From Streptomyces atroolivaceus (GTDB lineage Bacteria; Actinomycetota; Actinomycetes; Streptomycetales; Streptomycetaceae): 64,000 nucleotides of DNA. Shown here piece by piece: positions 29,576-38,516 of the stretch (the stretch's first letter is position 1; every line of letters starts with the position of its first letter). Location of the stretch: the NCBI RefSeq assembly GCF_000717025.1, contig NZ_JNXG01000009.1:62001-126000 (forward strand), given 5' to 3'. The notes beneath the pieces were generated by a model. The model was not told the DNA's origin, made no database searches, and saw nothing but the letters and a program-made list of their open reading frames with translations. The translations under genes and the position numbers were made by a program.

Positions 29576-30363
29576 CCTCATCCCCGCACAAGCTGGCCGT
29601 CGAGGAGCTGACCCTCACCTTCGGCCACGGCCGGCGCGCGAGAACGGTGCTGCACGGCGTGTCCACCGGGGTCCGGGTGGGGCAGACCCTCGGCCTGGTC
29701 GGCGAGTCCGGCTCCGGAAAGTCGACGATCGCCAAGGCGATCGTCGGCATCCACCCGGCCCGGGCGGGCCGGATCCTCCTCGACGGGGAGGATCTCACCC
29801 GCCTGAGTCGGAGGGAGCTCGCCGCGGTGCGCCGTCGGGTGCAGCTCGTCTCCCAGGACCCGTACGCCTCGCTCAACCCGCGCATGACGATCGGTGAGGC
29901 CATCGCCGAGGCCGTCGACCCCGTGCGCGCCGACGCCAGGAAACACGCGGCGACGGTCGAGCGATGGCTGGAGACCGTTGCGCTGGACGGCTCCGCGGCC
30001 GGAAGGTACCCACACGAGTTCTCCGGCGGCCAGCGCCAGCGCATCGCCGTGGCCCGTGCTCTCGCCGTGGAACCCGAAGTGCTGATCGCCGACGAGATCA
30101 CCTCGGCGCTGGATGCTTCCGTACAGGCCGAGGTGCTCAACCTCCTCGAGGAACTACGGCGATCCCTGTCCCTGACGATGATCTTCATTTCCCATGACCT
30201 GGCCGTCGTCCGCCATGTCAGCGACGAGGTCGCTGTCCTGTGTCAGGGCGAACTGGTGGAGCAGGGCCCGGTGCGGGACGTCTACCACGCCCCACAGCAC
30301 CCCTATACGCGCCGTCTCCTGGCGAGCGTGCCGGCATTCGAAGAGAAGGAGGAATCGGCATGA
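29572..30363 (+). CDS. ABC transporter ATPase, DppF type
   Basis: This is a 263-residue nucleotide-binding subunit. The motifs are Walker A GESGSGKST, Q-loop LVSQDPYASLNPRM, signature FSGGQRQR, Walker B VLIADEITSALD and H-loop ISHDLAVV. It would pair with the ATPase half of the preceding fusion protein as the heterodimeric motor. The end (HPYTRRLLASVP) is typical of DppF/OppF. A longer open frame begins upstream, but ATG 29572, overlapping the previous stop, is the logical start. Confidence 0.93.
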   Translation: MTSSPHKLAVEELTLTFGHGRRARTVLHGVSTGVRVGQTLGLVGESGSGKSTIAKAIVGIHPARAGRILLDGEDLTRLSRRELAAVRRRVQLVSQDPYASLNPRMTIGEAIAEAVDPVRADARKHAATVERWLETVALDGSAAGRYPHEFSGGQRQRIAVARALAVEPEVLIADEITSALDASVQAEVLNLLEELRRSLSLTMIFISHDLAVVRHVSDEVAVLCQGELVEQGPVRDVYHAPQHPYTRRLLASVPAFEEKEESA

Positions 30364-31601
30364 ACACACCGACCGCCGTCGCCCGCCTCACGCAGGAGAT
30401 CACCGCCGGCTTGCGGGCCGCCGCCCTGGAGGACTTCTACCAGGACCTCCACCGCCACCCGGAGCTCGCCTTCCAGGAGCACCGCACCGCCGCGAAGCTC
30501 GCCGCGCGGCTGCGGGCCGCCGGCTACGACGTGACGGAGGGCGTCAGCGGTACCGGGGTGGTCGGTGTTCTCATCAACGGCGACGGTCCTAGCGTGTGGC
30601 TGCGCGGCGACATGGACGCACTGCCGGTCCAGGAGGCCACCGGTCTGGAGTACGCCTCCACCGTCGACGGCGTGATGCATGCCTGCGGTCACGATCTCCA
30701 CGTCACGTGGCTCGCCGGAGCCGCCGACGCGCTGGCCGCGGCCCGCGCCAGATGGTCGGGCACGCTCGTCGTCGTCGGGCAGCCGGCCGAGGAGTCCGGC
30801 GGCGGGGCGGCGGCCATGGTCGCCGACGGGCTGCACACCCGCTTCCCCCTCCCCGACGTGGTGCTCGGCCAGCACGTCGCGCCCGGCCTCGCCGGTTTCT
30901 ACCCGCACACGCCGGGCCTCACCATGTCGGCATCCGACGACATCGACGTCGTCGTGCACGGCGTCGGCGGTCACGGCTCCCGTCCCGAGTCGACGACCGA
31001 CCCGGTGGTGACGGCCGCCTACATCGTCACGCGCCTGCAGACCGTCGTCTCCCGCGAGGTCGCGGCGGCGCACTCGGTGGTCCTGACGGTGGGACAGTTC
31101 CATGCCGGCACGAAGCACAACATCATCCCGGCCGAGGCCCGGCTCGCCCTGAACCTGCGCACCCAGGACGCGACCGTGCGCGACCGCGTCCTCAGAGCCG
31201 TCCACCGCATCGTGGAGGGCGAGTGCCGGACCGCCGGCTGCCCGACCCCGCCGGAGGTCACGGTCCGGCCCGGCTACCCGAACACCGTCAACGACACCGT
31301 CCTCGACGGCGAGATCGCCGCCGTGCACCGCGAACTGTTCGGACCGCCCACGGTGCTCGACTTCGGGCCCGCGATGGGCAGCGAGGACTTCTCCCTCCTC
31401 GCGCCCGAGGGCGTGCCCTACGACTTCTGGTACGTGACGTCGACCCCGCCCGCGGTGTGGGACGCGGCCCCCGGAGCGGACCTGGCCGAGAAGATCGGCA
31501 ACGTACCGGGAAACCACAGCCCCCTGTTCGCGCCCGACCTTTCGGTGCTCCTGCCCGGTGTCCGGACACTGGTGTCGGCTGCGCTGAGCCGACTGGGGTG
31601 A
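30360..31601 (+). CDS. M20-family metal-dependent amidohydrolase/peptidase
   Basis: This is a 413-residue enzyme related to N-acyl-amino-acid hydrolases (AmhX/HipO/IAA-amino acid hydrolase group). Metal-binding motifs are seen at LRGDMDALPVQE and HACGHDLH, with GQPAEESGGG and the dimerisation domain (SRPESTTDPV) following. It would split an acyl-amino-acid or similar amide in the cytoplasm. It is the last gene of the importer operon, with its ATG overlapping the ATPase stop, so the imported compound is probably its substrate. The role of the nearby amidase could be parallel or successive. Confidence 0.92.
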   Translation: MNTPTAVARLTQEITAGLRAAALEDFYQDLHRHPELAFQEHRTAAKLAARLRAAGYDVTEGVSGTGVVGVLINGDGPSVWLRGDMDALPVQEATGLEYASTVDGVMHACGHDLHVTWLAGAADALAAARARWSGTLVVVGQPAEESGGGAAAMVADGLHTRFPLPDVVLGQHVAPGLAGFYPHTPGLTMSASDDIDVVVHGVGGHGSRPESTTDPVVTAAYIVTRLQTVVSREVAAAHSVVLTVGQFHAGTKHNIIPAEARLALNLRTQDATVRDRVLRAVHRIVEGECRTAGCPTPPEVTVRPGYPNTVNDTVLDGEIAAVHRELFGPPTVLDFGPAMGSEDFSLLAPEGVPYDFWYVTSTPPAVWDAAPGADLAEKIGNVPGNHSPLFAPDLSVLLPGVRTLVSAALSRLG

Positions 31602-32036
31602 GCGACCTGGCCACGACCGAGCTGACCTCGGCAGGAACGACGAGGCCGTCCCGGCTGCCTGGTTGGCCGGAACCCGTTACGCCGCGACCCTCGTGGCCCG
31701 GCTGGACGGCGAGCGCGGCCCGGCGCCGTCCGCACGCACGTACCGGATGTGCGGGCCTCGGGCGGATGAGCCGAGCCGGTCAGGCGAGACTGAGGCCGCG
31801 CAGGCTGCCCGCGCTGTCGTTCTCGCTGACCCGCTGGTGATCACCGCCGGGCAGCGCGGTGACGGTCCGCAGTCCGATCCGGTCCTGAACGCGATCGGGG
31901 GCGCCCCGGCCTGGTGCCGGCCGGCCGGGAAACCGCCCGCTGCGGGTGCGAGGCGGTGTGCATGGGGTTGCACCTTCCGTAGCGGCATGTGGTCCGGTGT
32001 ACTCACGTCCCGATGCCTTGAGGAAGGTCCCTGCTC
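31602..32036. other. Intergenic region between the importer operon and the MerR gene
   Basis: This stretch of 435 bases has open frames on both strands but no ribosome-binding site or recognisable domain. It must contain the promoter of the MerR gene. I saw no clear terminator or repeat. Confidence 0.5.
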
Positions 32037-32948
32037 ATGCATTCGTCCTTCATGCCACCCCGCCAGGTCAAGATCGGTGACGCGGCGGCCTTCGCCGGCA
32101 CCACGCCACGGGCGATTCGCCATTACCACGAGATCGGCCTGCTCCCCGAGCCTGAACGCGGCGGCGACGGCCGCCGCCGCTACGGATACGAGGACATGAT
32201 CCGACTGCTGTGGATTCGCAAGATGGCCGATGCCGGGATCGCCCTGGACGACATCCGTGACGCCTTGACCACCGGCACGGCTTCCGCCGGTGCGCACAGC
32301 GGAGACGGTATCGCGGGCATCCTGGAGCGGTTGGAGGAAACCCTCGCCGAGCAGGAGGCGGAACTGCGGCGGCAGCGGACCGCTGTGCGGCGGATGCGCA
32401 CCGAGGGCAGCCGGATGGGCCTGCTCTCCGACTTCGTCACCGACCGTCTCAAGAGCCTGCCCGAGGGCTCCCTGCGTCAGGCGGACCTGGACACTCTGCT
32501 GATCACTGAGCGGATCTTCGGCCCGCTCGGCGCGGCGGTCCAGGCCACCCGCTTCGTCGTCCTGGCCACGCATCCCGCTCTGCGGGAGGACTCCGACCGC
32601 GTCGATGACGCCGAGGAGGCACTCGACGACGGTGTCGCCGTCGATGATCCGCGGGTGGCTCAGGTGGCCGTCGAGCGGCACGCCTTCGAAAGCGCCCTGC
32701 AGGCCGTCATCGAGGAGTCCGGCCTGGGTGAGGACGACGATGCCCTCTTCGACGCCTGGGACACCTTGCACCCTGCTGCCGCCGATGACGGCGAGGGCGG
32801 GGCCGACCTCAGCCCTGGCAGGCGGGAGGCCGACTCCATGAGCGTGATCGAAGCCGCCCGCACGATGCCCTACGACTTCTCCCCGGCCCGCCTGCGCTGC
32901 ATGGAACTGGCCGAAGAGCTCTCCGCCCAAGACTCACCCGCCACCTGA
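32037..32948 (+). CDS. MerR-family transcriptional regulator
   Basis: This is a 303-residue regulator. The N-terminal MerR winged helix is VKIGDAAAFAGTTPRAIRHY followed by HEIGLLPEPERGGDGRRRY. A coiled-coil dimerisation helix (ILERLEETLAEQEAELRRQR) follows. The C-terminal 180 residues are acidic and form a possible effector domain. No cysteine cluster for metal binding is visible, so a small-molecule ligand is more likely than a metal. ATG 32037 is followed five codons later by a second ATG that could also serve. No obvious target gene is adjacent. Confidence 0.9.
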   Translation: MHSSFMPPRQVKIGDAAAFAGTTPRAIRHYHEIGLLPEPERGGDGRRRYGYEDMIRLLWIRKMADAGIALDDIRDALTTGTASAGAHSGDGIAGILERLEETLAEQEAELRRQRTAVRRMRTEGSRMGLLSDFVTDRLKSLPEGSLRQADLDTLLITERIFGPLGAAVQATRFVVLATHPALREDSDRVDDAEEALDDGVAVDDPRVAQVAVERHAFESALQAVIEESGLGEDDDALFDAWDTLHPAAADDGEGGADLSPGRREADSMSVIEAARTMPYDFSPARLRCMELAEELSAQDSPAT

Positions 32949-33052
32949 ACAAGGCCTGGCCGGCTCGGGTGAGGCAATGGACAGGCCTTGCCGACCGCGC
33001 TGTGCTCACCCTCACAAGAACTGCTGTTCCATCAAACACGTCTTGACGTACG

Positions 33053-33285
33053 GTGCTGAGTCGCGTCGAGTACGAGGGAGGGGCCGAGGAGCAGGCAAGG
33101 ACGGCGCTCGCCGAACGGATAGGCGAGCAGAGGGCGGGGGATGGCGATCCGCGGGACCTGGTCGGCGAGTTGAGACGGTCCGTCCTCCTGGTTCCGGTCG
33201 ACGGCGGCGGACTGTGGTCGGCGTGGTCGGGTGGGGTGCGCTGGGTGTGCGGATTCACCGACGAGGCGGCGCTTTCCACTTCACC
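33053..33285 (+). pseudogene. Truncated SseB-like protein gene
   Basis: GTG 33053 starts about 77 codons reading ARTALAERIGEQRAGDGDP, LRRSVLLVPVDGGGLWSAW and VRWVCGFTDEAAL. This pattern resembles the N-terminal SseB-type domain found in actinobacterial proteins next to RHS or WXG toxins, where they may act as immunity or chaperone proteins. After FTDEAAL the natural continuation is missing, and the sequence passes into an RHS fragment in another frame. The join near 33285 looks like a deletion scar. Confidence 0.5.
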
Positions 33286-33720
33286 GCGCCGCCCGGCAGC
33301 GGACCGGGAGGCGACGGAACCGCCTGGCTGTCGGAAGTGACCGAACGCAGCGGCCACACGATCCACATCGACCGCGGCGAAGACGGCATGCCGCTGGCCC
33401 TGGTCCACTCGGCGGGTCACCGGATGAAGCCGACCGCTTGCCGACGGCCTGGTCACCGCCCTGGCTCTGGCCGGCGCCGGCGAGAACGGCGCCGACCTGC
33501 CCCTGATGGCCTACGGCTACGAGGACGGCAATCTCACCAACGTCACCAAGCCCTCCGGCGCCACCACCACCTACGTCTACGACGACCGCCGGCGCGTCAT
33601 CGCCTGGATCGACTCGAACAACAGCCGCTACGACTACCTCTACGACGACCGCGACCCGACCGCGACCGCGACCGCGTCGTGGCGGAGGGCGGCGAGGCCG
33701 GCCACGTCAAGAGCGGCTAC
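33286..33720 (+). pseudogene. RHS (YD-repeat) toxin fragment with frameshifts
   Basis: The stretch reads GTAWLSEVTERSGHTIHIDR and GMPLALVHSAGHR in one frame. It shifts to LPLMAYGYEDGNLTNVTKPS and TTTYVYDDRRRVIAWIDSNN, then SRYDYLYDDRD. These are typical RHS repeats (GNLT.V, YxYDxxxR). At least one frameshift lies near 33430, and both ends of the large parent protein are missing. The intact downstream gene may be its orphan immunity gene. Confidence 0.75.
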
Positions 33721-33760
33721 ATGGCTCCCGCGGTGCAGGTTCGATGAGGCGGCATTCACC

Positions 33761-34519
33761 ATGAGACTTACCCTGGACGGCAACTGGAGGGCGACGGTGA
33801 CGGACAGCGCCCTGCGCATCTCCCCGCGCTTCGACTTCCGGAACCAGTGTGTGCGCGTCGCGGAGTACACGGACGTGACGGAATGGCAACAGTCCCTCGG
33901 AGACACCTTCGGCAGCCAGGAGTGGCTGTGGGACGACCCCGACGAACTCCGTTTCGACCCGGACGGCCGGGAACTGGTCGGTGCCGGGTTCCGCCTGCCC
34001 CACGAGGCCGCCGACACCGAGGACTGTGCCCGCGTTCCCGCCACTCCCGCCGTCCGTCCGGGCGGACTGCGCGCCCAAGAGGTCCGGGACTTCCGCCTGG
34101 AGGTGACCACCGAACTCTGCCGTGCCCCGGAGGACGCCGTACTGACCTGTCTGCGTGACATCGAGGTCCTGGACGAGCCGCTGGAGGCACGCATCGGGAT
34201 CGCCCCGGACGTGGCACTCCTCGTTCAGGACGGGACCGTCGTCGGCTGGAGCCTGACCGACCCGGTCCGTTACGTGACCACCGGGTTCGCCGCCCCCGAC
34301 CCGGCTCCCCCCGCCCCGTCCACCCGGCTCCTGTTCACCACGTGTATGGACCTCGTCACCACACCGTGGCTGGACGCGGTACGGCGCCGTGATCCGTCCG
34401 CCGTGTCCGACCTGCGGCAGCTCGACCGCAGCCTGCGCGACCAGCGTGAGGACCGGAACCGGGCTGACGCGCTCCTCGCTCTGATCGGCGAACTGGTCGA
34501 GGACTACGGAAGCCGGTGA
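33761..34519 (+). CDS. Hypothetical protein downstream of RHS debris, possible orphan immunity protein
   Basis: This is a 252-residue soluble acidic protein. ATG 33761 (MRLTLDGNWRATVTD) is chosen because the longer frame only fuses it to RHS debris. Sequence features are DFRNQCVRVAEYTDVTEWQQ, a WLWDDPDEL segment and a C-terminal helical part (LRQLDRSLRDQREDRNRADA). No known catalytic motif is seen. Acidic proteins directly behind RHS tips often neutralise the toxin, which makes an immunity role possible. The toxin itself is gone, so this remains inference. Confidence 0.65.
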   Translation: MRLTLDGNWRATVTDSALRISPRFDFRNQCVRVAEYTDVTEWQQSLGDTFGSQEWLWDDPDELRFDPDGRELVGAGFRLPHEAADTEDCARVPATPAVRPGGLRAQEVRDFRLEVTTELCRAPEDAVLTCLRDIEVLDEPLEARIGIAPDVALLVQDGTVVGWSLTDPVRYVTTGFAAPDPAPPAPSTRLLFTTCMDLVTTPWLDAVRRRDPSAVSDLRQLDRSLRDQREDRNRADALLALIGELVEDYGSR

Positions 34520-34752
34520 CGGTCGGCCGATGGCCGCGCTCCATGAGCCTCGGCCCGATGACCGGGCCGCGCTTTACACCGGATCCGGTCGACCGCGGTC
34601 CCGCTCTGCTGGACACGGCGGACGCCGTGAAGGGCGGAGGGCACCTGGTGTCCACGTGATCGGCCCGGAGAGTCCCTCGGCGGTCACATCGACGATGGGC
34701 CCGTGGCCGGCTACGGGCCGGTCGGTGCACGAGCAGTTGCCAGGCCATCGAG

Positions 34753-35100
34753 TCACCGAAGACGGCAGATGTCCAGCGAAATGCGGGAAGGTGCTTCCGA
34801 ACGTCGTGCGAAGCGATCCGTGTGGTCGGTGCAGTTCACCACTGAGACGGCGGAATTGATATCGGAGTACCCGTCGTCCGCGGAACATGCTGTCCGGTTC
34901 GGTGTCTGGCCGCTGACGCCGGCGGGGACCGCGGGTATCGCGTCGGGGGTCTCGGTGTGGCCGGCAGAGTCACAGGCTGTGGCGGTGACCGCGCCGGCAA
35001 GACGAGCGACGACAGGACGGCGGCGGCCCGCGACGAGTGGTGGTGGGGCGTACTTCCGCAGATCCGAGGGTTGTTGCCGATGAGAGGCGCGGGTGCTCAT
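34753..35100 (-). CDS. Putative small lipoprotein, coupled to the upstream membrane protein
   Basis: This is a 115-residue protein. A basic N-terminus ends in GRRRP, and a short hydrophobic stretch then leads to VTATAC, a weak lipobox. A Thr/Pro-rich segment and the Cys-containing motifs NRTACSADDGYSDINSA and SVVNCTDHTDRFA follow; the latter recalls the dC..pHt motif of septum-formation-like proteins. Its ATG overlaps the stop of the preceding membrane protein gene (ATGA), the main reason to accept it. The C-terminal end is arginine-rich and could be frameshifted. The function is unknown. Confidence 0.45.
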   Translation of the reverse strand: MSTRASHRQQPSDLRKYAPPPLVAGRRRPVVARLAGAVTATACDSAGHTETPDAIPAVPAGVSGQTPNRTACSADDGYSDINSAVSVVNCTDHTDRFARRSEAPSRISLDICRLR

Positions 35101-35405
35101 GCGTCGATTTCCTGGTCGTGTTGCCGGTGGTCGGCGCGTGTGCCGCGGAAGGACCTGATAACCCGGACTGCCTGCGAGCCGAGTGCGGCGAACACGAGGC
35201 CCACGCTGACCGTGAAGACATACGAGGCCCATGTGCTGCCGGCGCCCGTGGCCGATTCCAGTGCCGCGAGCAGTTTCCCGCCCACGGGATAGGAGAATGC
35301 GGCCAGGAGGGCGATGAGCCAGAACGGCCCGCGCTTGAGCGGCTTGGCCGTGACAACGATCGCCAGAAGGGCGATCAGGGCGATGATGACGTCGGTTCGA
35401 TCCAT
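35097..35405 (-). CDS. Small membrane protein of unknown function
   Basis: This is a 102-residue protein with three predicted membrane helices (VIIALIALLAIVVTA, FWLIALLAAFSYPVGGKLL and YVFTVSVGLVFAALGSQAV). A charged tail rich in Arg, His and Asp ends it. ATG 35405 precedes MDRTDVIIAL; the frame continues upstream without a better start. It lies divergent from the sensor kinase gene (145 bases apart) and overlaps the start of the putative lipoprotein gene. No family assignment is offered. Confidence 0.6.
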   Translation of the reverse strand: MDRTDVIIALIALLAIVVTAKPLKRGPFWLIALLAAFSYPVGGKLLAALESATGAGSTWASYVFTVSVGLVFAALGSQAVRVIRSFRGTRADHRQHDQEIDA

Positions 35406-35549
35406 GTGTTGATCGTCTCGCCCCGATCGGGCTGCGGCGTCTACCACCAGGAGGAACGCCGTCTAGGCCGACAGACCTAGAGGGCCGGTGCGACCTCCGG
35501 ACCGACCGACGCGAAGCCCGGCACCCTGCACGGCTCTACACTCGTACCG

Positions 35550-37607
35550 ATGGGAAAGACTCGGCGCCTGCTCCTGCCAGGCGTCTTCGCGGTGACACAG
35601 CTCCTTCTGTGGTTCGTCGCCGTCCCGACGCTGGAAAAGCCCCCGGGTCCCACGACGTGGATCACCGCTTTCACCGCCACGGCCCTCACCACGCACGCGC
35701 TCGAACGACGGAACCGGACACCGCTTCCCGCCCTCGGCCAGATTCTCGCGTCGTCCGTACTGGTGCAGGTCCTGGCACCGCCCGACACGTTGAACCTGGT
35801 GGCAACTGTGGCGGTCCTGACGGCGCTCTACTCCGTCACCGCTCGGAGCGACTGGATCACCGGCGTGGGTGCGACCGTCGCCGCCGCCGTCGTGCAGCTC
35901 CTGCTGGACACCGCTCAGCACGGATCGGGGAGCGCTCTCGCCTTCGACTGGCTTCTCACCCTCGGCCTGTACCTGCCTGCCTCCGCTCTCGGCGCCGGCC
36001 GTCGGCACTGGCTGCGGGAACGGCGCGTGACGAAAGAGCGGCTGACCGGTGCTGAGCTGGAGCTGAGGCAGGCCGTCGACACCGAACGGAACCGGCTCGC
36101 GCACGAGTTGCACGACATCAGCGCACACCACCTCACCTCTGTCGTGGTGTCCGTGGAAGCCGCCCGCAGGCTCGGTGGCACCAGGCCCGAACTGACGACG
36201 GAAGCTCTCACCTTCGCCGGCCGCACCGCGCGGGAGACCCAGGTGGCGCTACGACGGCTCGTGGCAGTCATGCGAGAGGACGAGGTGCCTGCTCCCCAGT
36301 CGATGACTGCTTCGATCGAGGGCCTGATCGCGGGCTTCGGCAGACTGGGCCGGCCCGTCTCCGTCTCCCTCCCCGCCGAGCTCGCCGGTCCGGCGGCGGA
36401 GGCTGCTCACGGCATCATCCGGGAGGCTCTGACCAATGCCCTGCGCTACGCGCCGGGTGCCTCCGTCGGCGTCCGTGCGGAGTGGGCCGGGGAAGCGTTG
36501 CACCTGACCGTCGACAACAGCAGGCCACCCGGCGGTATCAGCGGCGACAAGCTGGGCATCGGCTCCGGCCGCGGTCTGGACGGAATGCGCCGGCGTGCCG
36601 CAACGACCGGCGGGCAACTGTCCGCGGGGCCCCGCCCCGACGGGGGCTGGCGTGTGGAGGCCCTACTGCCCGATGCCCGGTCCGCACGGCGGCCGGCCAG
36701 GGGACGACGGCGCAACTTCACGCGTGAGCAGCGGATCGCGGACGGGGCGGTCTTCGGCTCGGTCGCCGTGGCGTCGTCGGGCTACGCCCTGGAGAAGGTG
36801 GCGGAGGCCGGCCACGGAACCTCTGTCTGGCTGCTGCTCACGCTGTTGTCGACCGTTCACGCGCTGCCGCTGCTGTGGCGCCGGCGAGCCCCTTGGACGG
36901 CCCTCGCCGTGATCGCGGCCACCACCCTCGTATGGCCGGCGCTGCTGGGGACCGGCGCGCTGCCGCCGTCCGTCGCGAACTGTCTCCTGGGCGGCGGACT
37001 GGCCGAGCTGGGGGCCGTCTACGCTGTCGCGGCTTACGGCCGCGTCCTGAAACCGGCTTCCACGCCTGCCCGACGGCATGGCCGGCCCTCGACCACACAG
37101 GTGACCTATCCGCCCGGTCACCGGCTGTCGTACCTCTCGGTTCCCGCAGCGGTCCTCTCCTTCGGTGGCTCGATGACGGCTGCCTTCGCCGCCGACGGGT
37201 CGCTGCTCGGGGAACCGGCCGGCCCTGTCCTCCTGTTGTTCCTTCTCGCCGTGGTGCTGTTGTGGCTCGGCCTGCTGTTCACGGCGGCGTGGTGGGCGGG
37301 GTGGCTGATGCACATGCGGCGCAGGCGGGTGCTGGTCCGCGAGGACGTGGTGCTCACAGGCCTGTTGTCGAGTACGAGGGACCTTGTCCACAGTGAGCGG
37401 CAGCGAGTCGCCGGCGGTCTGCAGGAGAAGGTGCTCCGGCAGACCACTCTGGTGATCTCCTCGGCGGAGGCGGGCAGTCTGGACGACGTCGCCGCAGCCA
37501 CGAGAGCGACCCTGGCCGCGATGCGTCAGCTGCTCGGGAGCCTGGATGCCGGTAAGGCGCCGCCGGCCCCCCGGAGGGTCACTCCACGGAGCGCCCCTTC
37601 CTCGTAG
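35550..37607 (+). CDS. Two-component sensor histidine kinase with a second, degenerate DHp module
   Basis: This is a 685-residue membrane kinase of the NarL-partner (HisKA_3) type. Four to five N-terminal helices lead to the phosphorylation motif NRLAHELHDISAHHL with H188. The HATPase domain (REALTNALRYAPGA, GSGRGLDGMRRR) follows. Unusually, a second membrane block (about residues 405-590) and a second DHp-like helix come next. In that helix the canonical ER.R.ARELHD has become ERQRVAGGLQEK, with Q625 in place of His, and no second ATPase domain follows. The response regulator gene begins 127 bases downstream. The signal sensed is unknown. Confidence 0.9.
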   Translation: MGKTRRLLLPGVFAVTQLLLWFVAVPTLEKPPGPTTWITAFTATALTTHALERRNRTPLPALGQILASSVLVQVLAPPDTLNLVATVAVLTALYSVTARSDWITGVGATVAAAVVQLLLDTAQHGSGSALAFDWLLTLGLYLPASALGAGRRHWLRERRVTKERLTGAELELRQAVDTERNRLAHELHDISAHHLTSVVVSVEAARRLGGTRPELTTEALTFAGRTARETQVALRRLVAVMREDEVPAPQSMTASIEGLIAGFGRLGRPVSVSLPAELAGPAAEAAHGIIREALTNALRYAPGASVGVRAEWAGEALHLTVDNSRPPGGISGDKLGIGSGRGLDGMRRRAATTGGQLSAGPRPDGGWRVEALLPDARSARRPARGRRRNFTREQRIADGAVFGSVAVASSGYALEKVAEAGHGTSVWLLLTLLSTVHALPLLWRRRAPWTALAVIAATTLVWPALLGTGALPPSVANCLLGGGLAELGAVYAVAAYGRVLKPASTPARRHGRPSTTQVTYPPGHRLSYLSVPAAVLSFGGSMTAAFAADGSLLGEPAGPVLLLFLLAVVLLWLGLLFTAAWWAGWLMHMRRRRVLVREDVVLTGLLSSTRDLVHSERQRVAGGLQEKVLRQTTLVISSAEAGSLDDVAAATRATLAAMRQLLGSLDAGKAPPAPRRVTPRSAPSS

Positions 37608-37734
37608 GGGCCGGGCAGCGCGATACCCGTCTGGGCGGGCGGGCGGAAGCAGCGGCCGTGGGTGCGTACGCCCGGCCGGCCGGCCTCCGCTCGCGGCGGG
37701 CCATGGGAGAATGCGGCGGGGCATCGGGCCCCTC

Positions 37735-38430
37735 ATGGGCGAGCAGAGGAGACGGGCCATCGGTATCCGTGTGCTGGTCGTGGATGATCAGGCGATCGTT
37801 CGCGCCGGCTTCGCGGCGATTCTGGCGGCTGAAGCCGACATGACTGTGGTCGGCGAGGCCGCGGACGGGGACGCGGCAGTAGCGATGGCAGCCGAACTCA
37901 CCCCCGACCTGGTGCTGATGGACATCCGCATGCCGGGCATGGACGGGCTGACGGCCACCCGGCTGATCACACGCCACAGCAGTCGCACCAAGGTCCTTGT
38001 GCTCACCACGTTCGACCTCGATGCCTACGTCTACGACGCTCTGCGTGCCGGATCCTCCGGCTTCCTGCTCAAGGATTCCGAACCGGAGGCCCTTCTGACC
38101 GCGATCAGGGTCGTCGTCTCCGGTGACGGGGTCCTCGCACCCGCGGTCACGGGACGTCTGATAGCGGCCTTCGCCCACGGAGCCCCGGTGGCTCCGGAGA
38201 TCAGCGGAGCCCTGGACAGACTCACCCACCGCGAACGCGAGATCATGGCTCTGGTCGCCACGGGCTTGAGCAACACGGAGATCGGCGAGCGCCTGGGGCT
38301 GGCCATGGGCACGGTGAAGGCCCATGTGAGCGCGGTACTGAACAAGTTGAGCCTGCGGGACCGCGTTCAGGCGACCATCTTCGCCTACGAAAGCGGACTG
38401 ATCCGCCCGTCGGGGGCGGCGACTCCCTGA
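37735..38430 (+). CDS. NarL/FixJ-type response regulator
   Basis: This is a 231-residue regulator. The receiver domain is complete: VLVVDDQAIVRAGF for the acidic pair, VLMDIRMPGMDG with the phospho-acceptor Asp, LTTFD, and the Lys in FLLKDSEPE. The C-terminal LuxR-type helix-turn-helix is LTHREREIMALVATGLSNTE and GLAMGTVKAHVSAVLNKL. It pairs with the kinase upstream. ATG 37735 was selected from an open frame that starts earlier; an in-frame GTG inside IRVLVV would be too short. Targets cannot be inferred. Confidence 0.93.
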   Translation: MGEQRRRAIGIRVLVVDDQAIVRAGFAAILAAEADMTVVGEAADGDAAVAMAAELTPDLVLMDIRMPGMDGLTATRLITRHSSRTKVLVLTTFDLDAYVYDALRAGSSGFLLKDSEPEALLTAIRVVVSGDGVLAPAVTGRLIAAFAHGAPVAPEISGALDRLTHREREIMALVATGLSNTEIGERLGLAMGTVKAHVSAVLNKLSLRDRVQATIFAYESGLIRPSGAATP

Positions 38431-38492
38431 AGGTTCCGACGTGCCAGGCTGCTTGTTCGTCCTTACGATCCCGGCGAACTGCGGTGTTCTGA

Positions 38493-38512
38493 CCGGCCGT
38501 CAGGACGGCCGG
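38493..38512. terminator. Bidirectional hairpin between convergent genes
   Basis: Nine-base perfect arms (38493-38501 and 38504-38512) with a two-base loop stand between the convergent stops of the response regulator and the methyltransferase. Next to it the last codons of the methyltransferase (CTGACGCTCCGGCCG) occur twice in tandem. Confidence 0.55.
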
Positions 38513-38516
38513 AGCG

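Noticed and set aside
34530..34750. Plus-strand short frames behind the immunity-like gene
   Set aside because: No start signal and no coherent protein pattern.
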